Under the pieces are notes generated by a model that was not told where the DNA came from, did not search any database, and saw only the letters and a program-made list of their open reading frames with translations. Below, one piece after another: positions 10,601-18,454 of a stretch of 64,000 bases of DNA. Numbering within the stretch: position 1 is the stretch's first letter; every line of letters begins with the position of its first letter. This DNA is from Muribaculaceae bacterium (GTDB taxonomy: Bacteria; Bacteroidota; Bacteroidia; Bacteroidales; Muribaculaceae), in NCBI GenBank assembly GCA_022508985.1, contig JAFLUA010000004.1:62001-126000 (forward strand), read 5' to 3'. A program made the translations under genes and the position numbers.

Positions 10601-10687
10601 ACAGGCGACGTGAATGAAGTAACTGACTTTATAATAACGACAACCGAGAATATCTTAATAGAATCAATAGAGTTCATACCGGATTGA
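7664..10687 (+). CDS. Surface lipoprotein, DUF4906-like adhesin paralogue 2 (1007 aa)
   Basis: The lipobox is VVLSGC with the cysteine at residue 28, followed by VDEF. The organisation matches paralogues 1 and 3: a GEKVRGVISV start, the EIYYYDNNPEAYIAGVVN block, a shared ENKHWGRKWNFP block, DYQRIRNTQYNYNITIYGVN, and a C-terminal beta domain (GLTIVGG, ending SIEFIPD). It is the longest of the three, owing to an enlarged segment near residues 650-830. Part of its coding DNA is identical to paralogue 3 over 44 bases (8490-8533), a sign of recent duplication or gene conversion. Probable surface adhesin; ligand unknown. Confidence 0.65.
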   Translation: MTKKVRHINSVVIGILLSLCGGVVLSGCVDEFGWNDQDVPGEKVRGVISVSLGSSSPVSVSRTVDFNQDAMVKIDSYWVGVFDTKTGELIGSRYEKAPRKDDDTRYTMYNGRTPFTVQDLEIYYYDNNPEAYIAGVVNLNGVAAKLAGETATTPLQDLLADIQSFEEFCKIVVSTESATAANRALGSDESCPLMMGFYKTGTSSVHTTVNSKGSVAQSDSKIRLVSTGDNHSEMQLPNGRIYLQRLVSEMNYTVEAGEGVTIHSLQYMVVNNPLEVYLAEHTTDQNGGTTSDRETYLENTANYADFEGAYVSTGYRYATQVGSDYTFSYQHYENKHWGRKWNFPYDYDQNSHLVREMRYDDSTKEGGKSDVFRTLCQYAENPHNNNASYVVLRAEITVADTTTGSSEGPDYECRETQRAVVYYTIHEGATSRPDGTVNEAESCGYDYQRIRNTQYNYNITIYGVNTIIVHAERKEDAHDDGITGELWRTEIYEFEPGYSWPITATFYSKEELDLLTWRLYYKSPEGEENYGNWKRDDRAPSNFPEWPALKETELNNTILPEPHASEAVVAVSNMPYLGWEVPVPINELNSTSHPEWTYPLYVYISLAPMTNIEFDKADQYRRGFYFCFNDLQTDEDGCCNEYQRVSGFEQSALDMRYVPHIEIVGYDGEYFDIGMTGYESSYNKYYNNNVYRYTPYFERNYYESGGYRANEVCWTGTKETGAYIRFFDNYGFRDTFVVEILDESGEKVELELTANYDDNCIYGGHDAIFLVPIEGEDLQKLSTGYHSVRFTPIGDPSRYKPGGEPYVLEHSLHIIDSPKYNFTTPLHPSTSETMATWFRDGLVNDGAYRVLEYGGLTIVGGRKFSGSNTYIQTGRPGFPYSDQFSARANNLGGYFRVSTYRNGVFKVSARHTGAATSDRRLCLYKPKFRYYGQNGEEVYYNSRYNVVYVNLPDSYDGYIQVGESVPVQSSSTFITYELPTGDVNEVTDFIITTTENILIESIEFIPD

Positions 10688-10759
10688 TGATAAAGATATC
10701 GGAGTATGGAAAGAAACTGATAAAAAAATATGACTATAACGATAAAACTAATTTGCGAT

Positions 10760-13498
10760 ATGAAAAGGAGTTTGATGAGCTCTCTGAAGATTCTCTCAAT
10801 GGCAATATTGCCAAGCCTTTTTATGGCCGGGTGTGCTGATGATGCAGAATATCAGCTTGCCGGATTAGGCGAAAAAGTGCATGGCATAGTGTCGATTCAA
10901 ATGGGCGCATCCGACCCTGTAACAGTATCACGAGCTATTGATTTTAGCCCCAACGCTCTTGTAAAGATTGATAGTTATTGGTTAGCCCTTTTCGATACAA
11001 ATACGGGAGAGTTGCTCGGTATGAAATATGACACACATCCGCGCAAGAGCGATGGCACACGCCATACCCTCAACTCGGGCAGCACGACCCCGTTTACGGT
11101 TGAAGATGTAGAGATATATTATTACGACCAGAACCCCAACGCCTATATTGTTGGTGTAATCAATTATAACAACGTGTTGGCCAAGAATGTAGGCGATGAG
11201 GAAATGGTGCAACTAATCGACATACTCAAAGACTTGAAGGAATTTAAAGATTTCTGTCTAATATCGATAGACACACGTTCGGCCGATGTTGCCAACCGCA
11301 ACCTTGAGAGCACCGAAAGCCTACCGTTGATGTCGGGATTCTATTCGACAAATGTGCCGTCGATACATACAACAGTGACAAATGGTGGCGGCGTAAACCA
11401 AGATGCGGCAAAGACGCGATTGGTAGGCGCCGAAGCAAATTCGCCGCTGTATCTACGCGATGGAGCTATACGGCTACAACGTCTTTTATCAGAGATGAAG
11501 TATACCGTTGTTCCCGGCGACGGCGTTACTATCAATAGCCTGGAATACATGATAGTAAACAACCCGATGGAGGTATATCTTGCCGAGCATACCACCGACC
11601 AAAATGGAGGTACGACCGAAGACCATGATACATATCTGGCAAACACGGCAAATAGCGCCGATTATACCGATGCTTATCAAGATGTGTCGTATCGATATGT
11701 CTCGCGTGATAGTGAAAACAAATATGTATTCACCTATCAAGGCTATGAGAATAAGCACTGGGGCCGTAAATGGAATTTTCCCTCGGGCTACGACCAAAAC
11801 GATTTCTTGATAAGAGAAACGCGATATGACGACAGCAGCACTGAAACGGGTAAATCGGATGTATTCCGCACCCTTTGCCAGTTTGTAGGCAGCCCGTATA
11901 ATAATACTGCGTCGTATGTTGTTTTGAAGGCTGATTTGACTATTAATCAAGTTGAGCAATCTATTCTTAACAAGACATATAGAGGTACGTTCTATTATAC
12001 AATTCACGAAGGTGCCACGAGTAGGCCTGATGGCTCGGTAAATACGGCGTCGAGTCGCGGTTATGATTATCAGCGTATACGCAATACGCATTATGACTAC
12101 ACGATTTATATAAATGGCGTCGACGACCTCATCGTTCAGGCAAATTCAAAGGAAGATGTACACAACGACGGAATCTCGGGCACTGCGTGGGAAACACAGA
12201 TTGTTGATGTGACAGAAAACTTGGAGTGGGGTATGTTCGAACTGAGCTTCGACTCTGCCGCCGAACTTGACATGATGACTTGGCGCTTATGGGATAAAAC
12301 GCCAGAAGGAGAGTTTAATTATGGTAATTGGAAAGCTAATCCGAGCGCGCCCAGCGGCTTCCCTGCATGGCCGTCGTTGACTGAGCGATCGCTCAATAGC
12401 TATTTCCCCAGCTCGAGTTCACTCAATTACTATGTTCAGGCTATGTATATGCCTAATTATCCAAGCAACACCGGTTCTTTCCCGTTGCCATTAAATGAGC
12501 TTAATAGCGAAGCACATCCTGAATTTGAGTATCCGGTACATTTTCAAATGATATTAGGGCCACTATGGCCTGATAACTATGATCGCATCGACGATTACCG
12601 TCGCGGCCTATATATCAGTCTTAACGATATTAAAGACGATGGCGACGGCTGCTCGATTGTTACCCGCGTCGTTGGTATGGAGCGCGGGGCAGTGGATAAT
12701 AGGTCGGTATTGTCGTCGGAAGGCATATCTTATGTTCCGGATCACCACTACGGACCTTCACTAACATGGTGCGGCGCACAAGGTGTGATAAGCTATATCT
12801 GTTGGGCACCGGTAGGCCAAGCTCAATATTATTTACTACAGATTGACGATCGTGAACCTATCGAAGTAGATGCATTGGAATATAGCGATACTCCCGGAAC
12901 AATAGGTGCTATCCATTATCCATATTCAGTTCCATCAGATATGGCCGCAGGCTTCCATACAGTGTCGATAACAGCTGTTGGCGATCCCCGAAATTTTAAG
13001 GTTGGCAGTCCGAAAGTATTTGAAGACAGGTTGGAAATTGCAAGTTCGTGGGACTTCGCTAAGGAGCCGTTCATAGACTGGATAAAGACTTATTTCGACT
13101 CATATCCGACATTCTATTCATATCTTGAACATGATGGTCTTACTGTGGTAGGCGGTAGCAAGGGCTTGACTGTTAGCACCGATGCTAACAATCCCTATAT
13201 CCAAACAGGAGGCTCCGGCAGTACCGGTACGCGTTGCTTCAGGTTTACAGTCGACCGTCCCGGTTCTGTAAGAGTGAGAGCTTGCTCATCAGCAAATAGC
13301 ACAGATCCACGTAAGTTGCGCCTGTATCAAAGTAATTATGGCACGGCATCGACAGTTGACGTTACATCGCCGAATACCGATCATAATACCAATTATTATT
13401 TGACTACAGTGGGCGACATAGACTATCCTGTCGATTTGGTACTATACTCCGATGCGAATGTCCGTATCTATGAAATACAGTTTGTTCCTTACTATTGA
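10760..13498 (+). CDS. Surface lipoprotein, DUF4906-like adhesin paralogue 3 (912 aa)
   Basis: The frame is open from 10730, but the ATG at 10760 gives a normal lipoprotein signal peptide (basic start, hydrophobic core, lipobox FMAGC with cysteine 25, then ADDA), so I use that start. It shares the full plan of the two preceding genes, including GEKVHGIVSI, EIYYYDQNPNAYIVGVIN, ENKHWGRKWNFP and DYQRIRNTHYDYTIYINGVD. The C-terminal beta domain is very close to that of paralogue 2 (GLTVVGG, IQTGGSG, ending EIQFVPYY). It is the last gene of the operon and is followed by a strong terminator. Likely a fimbria-associated adhesin; specificity cannot be read. Confidence 0.65.
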   Translation: MKRSLMSSLKILSMAILPSLFMAGCADDAEYQLAGLGEKVHGIVSIQMGASDPVTVSRAIDFSPNALVKIDSYWLALFDTNTGELLGMKYDTHPRKSDGTRHTLNSGSTTPFTVEDVEIYYYDQNPNAYIVGVINYNNVLAKNVGDEEMVQLIDILKDLKEFKDFCLISIDTRSADVANRNLESTESLPLMSGFYSTNVPSIHTTVTNGGGVNQDAAKTRLVGAEANSPLYLRDGAIRLQRLLSEMKYTVVPGDGVTINSLEYMIVNNPMEVYLAEHTTDQNGGTTEDHDTYLANTANSADYTDAYQDVSYRYVSRDSENKYVFTYQGYENKHWGRKWNFPSGYDQNDFLIRETRYDDSSTETGKSDVFRTLCQFVGSPYNNTASYVVLKADLTINQVEQSILNKTYRGTFYYTIHEGATSRPDGSVNTASSRGYDYQRIRNTHYDYTIYINGVDDLIVQANSKEDVHNDGISGTAWETQIVDVTENLEWGMFELSFDSAAELDMMTWRLWDKTPEGEFNYGNWKANPSAPSGFPAWPSLTERSLNSYFPSSSSLNYYVQAMYMPNYPSNTGSFPLPLNELNSEAHPEFEYPVHFQMILGPLWPDNYDRIDDYRRGLYISLNDIKDDGDGCSIVTRVVGMERGAVDNRSVLSSEGISYVPDHHYGPSLTWCGAQGVISYICWAPVGQAQYYLLQIDDREPIEVDALEYSDTPGTIGAIHYPYSVPSDMAAGFHTVSITAVGDPRNFKVGSPKVFEDRLEIASSWDFAKEPFIDWIKTYFDSYPTFYSYLEHDGLTVVGGSKGLTVSTDANNPYIQTGGSGSTGTRCFRFTVDRPGSVRVRACSSANSTDPRKLRLYQSNYGTASTVDVTSPNTDHNTNYYLTTVGDIDYPVDLVLYSDANVRIYEIQFVPYY

Positions 13499-13552
13499 TA
13501 AATGCAGTATTTAAGCCGAAAGGAAACCTTAAATTTATGTTGATATACAAAT

Positions 13553-13591
13553 GAAGGAGGGCGTGCCGATTTAAGCGACACGCCCTCCTTC
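13553..13591 (+). terminator. Strong hairpin ending the fimbrial operon
   Basis: A perfect 13-bp stem (GAAGGAGGGCGTG at 13553-13565 with its complement at 13579-13591) and a 13-base loop lie 55 bases after the last adhesin stop codon. It lies between two facing transcription units, so it could act in both directions. Confidence 0.8.
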
Positions 13592-13654
13592 TGTATGTAT
13601 ATGCGTTATATTTTAGCGAAATGCCTATTTCCTTATAATTTTAGAAACGGCGAT

Positions 13655-13916
13655 TTAAATGCTGTCAACGAGATTTCCTTTGGAATTTAGCTTGTTATTA
13701 TTCTCTTTCGGGATTAGATTTGCAATTGTTTTGAACGCTTCGATGTCGGATTGATCATCGATAAAGACTTCAAATATCATCGGTGCAGAGTTGTGGTGGA
13801 GAGGCTCAAAAAGCGTGTTAGCCTGTTTAGATATTCATCTTTATTCTCTGCACAAAGGTATTCGTATCCCAAACGACATTGGTTGTTAATGTGTAGAGAG
13901 ATTGAGGTCGATTGTG
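13655..13916 (-). pseudogene. Frameshifted 3' gene remnant (about 85 codons)
   Basis: Read leftward, the frame from just after the sugar transferase stop encodes coding-like sequence (CRLGYEYLCAENKDEYLNRL) down to the five-A run at 13808-13812 on the plus strand, then soon stops. Adding one base in that run joins it to a second coding-like frame (FEPLHHNSAPMIFEVFIDDQ...) that ends with TAA at 13655-13657. An ATG at 13780 would give a free-standing 41-residue ORF. I see no start for the upstream half, so the 5' end seems lost. A -7-like CAAAGGTA (minus strand TACCTTTG) at 13853-13860 falls inside the first half and may be chance. I do not recognise the family. Confidence 0.5.
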
Positions 13917-14525
13917 CTAATTATTGCCGTTGAAATATTCGGTAGTAGCCTCACCTTCTTTGCTGATACCATCGCGCTTCGCCACGCGTGTTAGCGTTGC
14001 GAGAATAATTTTAATATCGAGCATAAACGACAAGTGGTCGACATACCAAACGTCTAATTCAAATTTCTGGCTCCATGTAATATTGTTGCGGCCGTTAATC
14101 TGTGCCCATCCGGTGATGCCGGGTCTAACCTCATGTCTGCGAAATTGCTCGGGAGAGTAGAGGGGCAAGTACATAGGTAGGAGTGGGCGTGGCCCGATAA
14201 GAGCCATATCGCCTTTCAAAACGTTAATTAGCTGCGGGAGCTCATCTAACGATAAAGAGCGAATAAATTTCCCAATTTTAGTTAGACGCTGCTTGTCGGG
14301 CAGGGGTACTCCGTTGCTATCGCATTCGTCGGTCATCGTTTTGAACTTAATGACGCGAAATAATTTTGCATTTTTCCCCGGTCGCTCTTGAAAGAAAAAA
14401 GCGCCGGCGCCTTTATTTGCAAAGTGAAGCCAGATGGCAATCACCAAAATGATGGGCCAAATAATCAATAAAGCGCAAAAAGCTGCTACGAAATCAATCA
14501 GACGTTTGAAAAAATTGCGATACAT
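13917..14525 (-). CDS. Initiating sugar-phosphate transferase, PglC/WcaJ-type (202 aa)
   Basis: This is a bacterial sugar transferase that moves a sugar-1-phosphate onto undecaprenyl phosphate, the first committed step of capsule or O-chain synthesis at the inner membrane. Visible features are one N-terminal membrane segment (FVAAFCALLIIWPIILVIAIW), the FRVIKFKTM block, the SLDELPQLINVLKGDMALIGPRP signature, and PGITGWAQINGRN. The length of about 200 residues fits the short, monotopic PglC-like class rather than five-helix WbaP/WcaJ. A longer frame starts at 14600, but ATG 14525 begins four bases after the preceding gene's stop and matches family N-termini. It is the last gene of the locus. 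The sugar used is not determined. Confidence 0.9.
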   Translation of the reverse strand: MYRNFFKRLIDFVAAFCALLIIWPIILVIAIWLHFANKGAGAFFFQERPGKNAKLFRVIKFKTMTDECDSNGVPLPDKQRLTKIGKFIRSLSLDELPQLINVLKGDMALIGPRPLLPMYLPLYSPEQFRRHEVRPGITGWAQINGRNNITWSQKFELDVWYVDHLSFMLDIKIILATLTRVAKRDGISKEGEATTEYFNGNN

Positions 14526-14529
14526 TTTA

Positions 14530-14949
14530 TTATGACTTAAGAATTTTTCCGTTAGAAACAATAATGTTATTTTTAACAACCTTTGCTGGATTTCCAACAA
14601 CTAAAGAATTAGATGGAACATCTTTTGTAACGACGCTTCCAGCACCAATAACGCACTGATTGCCAATTTTAACGCCCGGAATAATAATGCTACGAACACC
14701 AATAATACAATTATCGCCAATGTGCGTTTCTGTAATCAATCGGCGGCAATGGTCGTGGGCAAGTATCATAGCTTCGCGGAGGACCCATGTGTTGTCACCT
14801 ATGAATATACCTTTGGGATTTACAGATTTATCAAGATGAGCCGATCTCGCTATCCAGCAGTTTTTACCGATATGCATTCCGTAGCGCCACTTTAGCCACT
14901 TTGAATACATTAACGATAAGTACTTCCAGCATTTCCTTATTATAAGCAT
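14530..14949 (-). CDS. Hexapeptide-repeat acyltransferase (139 aa)
   Basis: The protein is built of left-handed beta-helix hexapeptide repeats (IGDNTWV, HIGDNCIIGVRSIIIPGVKIG, CVIGAGSVVTKDVPSNSLVVGNPAK). This ending is typical of WbbJ/maltose O-acetyltransferase-like enzymes, which transfer acetyl or other acyl groups to sugar hydroxyl or amino groups. It directly follows the KAS III gene, so it could be the step that moves the specially made acyl group onto a sugar, but ordinary acetyl-CoA use is equally possible. Short for the family, with a basic N-terminal segment. Confidence 0.8.
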   Translation of the reverse strand: MLIIRKCWKYLSLMYSKWLKWRYGMHIGKNCWIARSAHLDKSVNPKGIFIGDNTWVLREAMILAHDHCRRLITETHIGDNCIIGVRSIIIPGVKIGNQCVIGAGSVVTKDVPSNSLVVGNPAKVVKNNIIVSNGKILKS

Positions 14950-14963
14950 AGTTCTACGAAGTA

Positions 14964-16022
14964 TTATATGGAGATTAATTCCGGGATAACCATCGGTTTA
15001 GACTTGAGCCACATTGTAGCCCAAGAAAGGCCCAGGCCGAACGATGACATTAACAACGTAGTCGGTTTAGACTGAAGCTCTTCTCGAATACGAGTTACCA
15101 TTAACGAAGGTATTGAGGCGCCGCCAAGATTGCCAAATTCCTCAAGGTTATATGGAGTTTTTTCAACAGGAAGTTTTAATTTTTTGACAATCCTATCGAC
15201 AATCATTTTATTGGCTTGGTGAATAAGGAAATAATCGATGTCGGTATCTCGGTTGATATTATAGTCGGCCAAAAATGTTTCGATAGATTTAGGGGGCCGT
15301 GAAATGGCAAAAGAAAAGACATTCATGCCATTAATCAGAGTGTGGATAGGAGCTCTGACAATGCCGTTTCCAAAGTCTTCTTCGATAAAAGACTCGGGCG
15401 TTGCAGGATGACGAAAACCTCCGTGAGGAGTCATTAAAGCGTTATAACCTTTTCCGTAGGTGTGGAAATCGACAACAATATCGTCGGCATCGGGATCAAA
15501 CTCAAGAGCAACAACCGTGCCGCAATCGCCAAAAAGCGGGACCCGGCTTTTATCTTTCATAGAACCCATGCGAAGAGCTGTGTCGCCGATAAGGAGAAGG
15601 GCTCTTTTGGCAGTACCTGCAGAAAGCAGGTTGGCCCCGACGGTAATAGCATAAAGGCACCCACAGCACCCCATCGGGATATCCATGCAGAAGCAGTCTT
15701 CCGACAAGCCGAGTCTATCTTGCAGGATGCATGACGTAGGAGGTGTACGATAGTCGCCGGTAACAGATTCGAATATTAAAATATCGATGCTTTCACGGCT
15801 CCAATGTAATTCTTCAATGAGTTTTTCGGCGGCGGCCACGCACATATCAGAAGCACAAATCGAGTCGGGTGCAATATGCCGTTGTTTTATTCCGACGGTG
15901 TTGTTAAAAGTTTCGGCCTCTTCGTTAGAGAAGAAGTCGTAATCGGTTGTCATTACAATGTTTTTAGGCACAGTAGCGGCAACCCCTACCATCGATACAT
16001 TTTTTATTTGCCAGCGGGCCAT
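14964..16022 (-). CDS. 3-oxoacyl-ACP synthase III-like enzyme (KAS III, 352 aa)
   Basis: This is a thiolase-fold condensing enzyme of the FabH type. The catalytic triad is visible: cysteine 119 in the block DIPMGCCGCLYAI, aligned with the active-site cysteine of FabH; the histidine of LIHQANKMI; and the asparagine of EFGNLGGASIPS. The nucleophile pocket is unusual, with three cysteines (CCGC) where FabH has CAGF. KAS III enzymes join an acyl starter to malonyl-ACP or, in relatives, transfer acyl groups. Being inside a polysaccharide locus with two ACPs, an AMP-ligase and two reductases argues for making a dedicated short 3-oxo/3-hydroxyacyl group rather than bulk fatty acids. Confidence 0.85.
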   Translation of the reverse strand: MARWQIKNVSMVGVAATVPKNIVMTTDYDFFSNEEAETFNNTVGIKQRHIAPDSICASDMCVAAAEKLIEELHWSRESIDILIFESVTGDYRTPPTSCILQDRLGLSEDCFCMDIPMGCCGCLYAITVGANLLSAGTAKRALLLIGDTALRMGSMKDKSRVPLFGDCGTVVALEFDPDADDIVVDFHTYGKGYNALMTPHGGFRHPATPESFIEEDFGNGIVRAPIHTLINGMNVFSFAISRPPKSIETFLADYNINRDTDIDYFLIHQANKMIVDRIVKKLKLPVEKTPYNLEEFGNLGGASIPSLMVTRIREELQSKPTTLLMSSFGLGLSWATMWLKSKPMVIPELISI

Positions 16023-16034
16023 CGGTATTGGGGG

Positions 16035-16274
16035 TTATAGTTTAACGTCGTATTTCTCAAGTATTATTCGCCCATTAGAGTATGAGGTCATCTCCATTAT
16101 ATCTTCTGGGTCAAACATGATGTCGAAAGTTTCTTCAAGAATAGCAACGAGATTGAGCTGGTGTACAGAATCCCATAAGTCGATGTTGTCTTTAGAGAAA
16201 TTATCATTAAGGACAGCAGACTCAACCCCAAAGACCTCAGAATAGGCGTTATTGTATTTTTCAAGATTAGTCAT
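16035..16274 (-). CDS. Acyl carrier protein (79 aa)
   Basis: This small acidic protein has the phosphopantetheine attachment motif DLWDSVHQLNL, with serine 36 the modified residue. The helix pattern around it (NLVAILEETFDIMF) fits an ACP. It lies between the KAS III and AMP-ligase genes, 12 and 4 bases from them, so it is very likely the carrier that the ligase loads and the KAS uses. It differs clearly from the second ACP of the locus (19201-19425), which suggests separate partners. Confidence 0.85.
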   Translation of the reverse strand: MTNLEKYNNAYSEVFGVESAVLNDNFSKDNIDLWDSVHQLNLVAILEETFDIMFDPEDIMEMTSYSNGRIILEKYDVKL

Positions 16275-16278
16275 AATA

Positions 16279-17676
16279 TTATAAGTTGTTTAATTTGCTA
16301 TATAGAATTTTTCCGGCGTCGTTTTTAGGTAAAGCTTTGATATGTCTTATTTCGATAACATTAGCCGGTAATCGGAGTGCCGCAATGAGCGCTTGCGAAG
16401 CCGCCTGGATGTCGTCGGTGTTAGTGAGATATACTATAATTTTCTCGTCGGTTCCGGTGCAAGCGCACTCGCAATCGACGTGTCGCCGTATTATTTGTTC
16501 ACATTCATCGAGGCCGACTCTGTTCCCATAAATTTTGAGGAAGCGTGCCATACGCCCTTTTATAAAATAAAAGCCCTCGGTATCGCGAAAAGCGATGTCG
16601 CCGGTATAAAGGACACCGTTGCGCTCATCACCAAGCTCTAAATCGTTGCGCTGTGTAGCATATCCCATCGTGACGTTTTTACCGCGATAGCATAACTCAC
16701 CAGTAGCCGGTGACGATTCGATAATCTCACCATTGTTGTCGCGAAGGAATAGTTCTCCATTTGGCACAGCAATGCCGATGCTGCCCAATTTTGATATTGC
16801 AAATTCTTCGGGGAGCCATGCCATTCTCGCCGTTCCTTCCGATTGGCCGTATGTCGCAACCCATCGTTTACCATTGTCGCGGCAGAATTCAGCAAACTTG
16901 AGGTTTAAGTCACGCTCCATTTTTCCTCCGCCTTGAGTGAGAAGAGTAAGTTCGGGTAGCTTCATGCGTAAAAAGCGCATTTTATCAAGAATCTCATAGC
17001 TGAAAGGCACGCCGGTAAAACTTGTCGCTGATTCTTCTTTCATGAACTTCCAAAATATTGGGTCGGTCATTTTTCGGTCGGTAATCAATATTTTGGCACC
17101 GACTTTTAGGTGGCTAAACACGACCGACAAACCCATAGTATAATATAACGGAAGGACTAACAAAGGCCTATCGTCGGAAGACAAACGGAAAAAAGTAGAA
17201 ATATTGGTGGCTGCCGCTTCGATATTGTCGTATTTGTGCCGTACGAGCTTAGGGCTTCCTGTCGAGCCCGAAGTAGGCAGTAGATGGCTCAGCGAATGGT
17301 GCATCGTACAATTCTTAGCGCCTGTAGCTTTGATATTGTAACCGTATTTAGATAAAACGGACTCTTCGCCGGAGTGAAGATTATTATCGGCAGAACAGAT
17401 AAATTCGGGGTCGTAGGTTTTAATTAGTGACTCCAACAATTCACGCTCAATGTGAGCGTTTAGAATTAGCGGGACATTCCCTGATATGATTGATGCAATT
17501 ATCCATGCGATACCACCGATATTATTCTCTGTAAGAATAAAGAACAAAGAACGTGGTTTTATGTCCTTTTCAATAGTTTTTGCGAGCAGAATTATCTCAC
17601 CGTATGATAAAGCGTTTCCATCGGAGTCGATAGCAGCAATTGCCGACGGCTCTTTTTTATCTAAATCGAGAAGCAT
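16279..17676 (-). CDS. AMP-forming acyl/aryl ligase (465 aa)
   Basis: An ANL-superfamily adenylating enzyme. The P-loop TSGSTGSPKLVRHK, the YGQSEGT motif, the YTGDIAF hinge aspartate and the C-terminal lysine of LPKNDAGKILYSK are all in place. Such enzymes activate a carboxylic acid as an acyl-AMP and pass it to CoA or to a carrier protein. The ACP gene begins four bases downstream, which suggests loading of that carrier. The substrate pocket cannot be read reliably. It is shorter than typical 500-residue acyl-CoA synthetases, as expected for ACP-loading ligases. Confidence 0.85.
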   Translation of the reverse strand: MLLDLDKKEPSAIAAIDSDGNALSYGEIILLAKTIEKDIKPRSLFFILTENNIGGIAWIIASIISGNVPLILNAHIERELLESLIKTYDPEFICSADNNLHSGEESVLSKYGYNIKATGAKNCTMHHSLSHLLPTSGSTGSPKLVRHKYDNIEAAATNISTFFRLSSDDRPLLVLPLYYTMGLSVVFSHLKVGAKILITDRKMTDPIFWKFMKEESATSFTGVPFSYEILDKMRFLRMKLPELTLLTQGGGKMERDLNLKFAEFCRDNGKRWVATYGQSEGTARMAWLPEEFAISKLGSIGIAVPNGELFLRDNNGEIIESSPATGELCYRGKNVTMGYATQRNDLELGDERNGVLYTGDIAFRDTEGFYFIKGRMARFLKIYGNRVGLDECEQIIRRHVDCECACTGTDEKIIVYLTNTDDIQAASQALIAALRLPANVIEIRHIKALPKNDAGKILYSKLNNL

Positions 17677-17695
17677 GGTTTTATTGTTACAAACA

Positions 17696-18451
17696 CTAAA
17701 TAGAGGCGCAACCGTCGACCCCTAAGATGTGCCCTGAAATGTAAGAAGCCCTGTCGGAGGCTAAAAAAGAGCAAGCCATTGCCACGTCTTGCGGCGACCC
17801 TAAGCGGCCCAAAGCAATTCGGCCAATGCGCTCGTCGATTTTGTCGCCGCTCTGTTGATATAATTCGGCAAATCTCTCGGTTTTAATAATCCCCGGCGCT
17901 ACTGCATTTACACGTATACCTTGTGCTGCTAATTCTTTGGCTGCCGATTTTGTAAAAGATATAATAGCCCCTTTGGTGGCAGAGTAGGCTGATTGCCCGG
18001 GAGAGCCGAGCACGGCAGTTACAGATGCTATATTAACAATGCTACCGCCGCCATTTCGGGCCATGAGACGTGCTACTAACTGCGTAGCTTCGATAACGGC
18101 GATAACGTTAACTCGAAACATTAGTTCAGTTTCTTCTCGGGCTATCATGCCAATTTTTTTATTGAATACAACCCCGGCATTATTTACAAGGACATCAATG
18201 CGCCCCTCGTTTTTGAAAACACTCATAAAAGCTGCTTTTACGGCAGTAGAGTCGGTAACATCAAAATAAAGGGGACAGACTTTAGTCGAATATTTAGCGG
18301 AAGCCTCAATAGCCCACTCATCCATAGATGCTAATTGCCTATCGCAAGCGTATACGATAGCACCATCCGCTGCGAACTGTTCTGCGATTGCCTTGCCTAT
18401 TCCTTGTGCTGCACCTGTGATGATGCATACTTTGTTTGCTAATTCTTTCAT
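17696..18451 (-). CDS. SDR reductase, FabG-like (251 aa)
   Basis: A classical short-chain dehydrogenase with the cofactor motif TGAAQGIG, NNAG, the catalytic YSATK, and the VNAVAPGIIKTE segment after it. It closely matches 3-oxoacyl-ACP reductases in pattern. Together with the KAS III and ACPs it would reduce a 3-oxoacyl chain to 3-hydroxyacyl. An alternative is a sugar-nucleotide or polyol reductase. Confidence 0.85.
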   Translation of the reverse strand: MKELANKVCIITGAAQGIGKAIAEQFAADGAIVYACDRQLASMDEWAIEASAKYSTKVCPLYFDVTDSTAVKAAFMSVFKNEGRIDVLVNNAGVVFNKKIGMIAREETELMFRVNVIAVIEATQLVARLMARNGGGSIVNIASVTAVLGSPGQSAYSATKGAIISFTKSAAKELAAQGIRVNAVAPGIIKTERFAELYQQSGDKIDERIGRIALGRLGSPQDVAMACSFLASDRASYISGHILGVDGCASI

Positions 18452-18454
18452 ATT

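Noticed and set aside
13853..13860. Promoter for a small ORF at 13655-13780
   Set aside because: The TACCTTTG match lies inside the frameshifted coding remnant and no -33 element is present, so chance is more likely.
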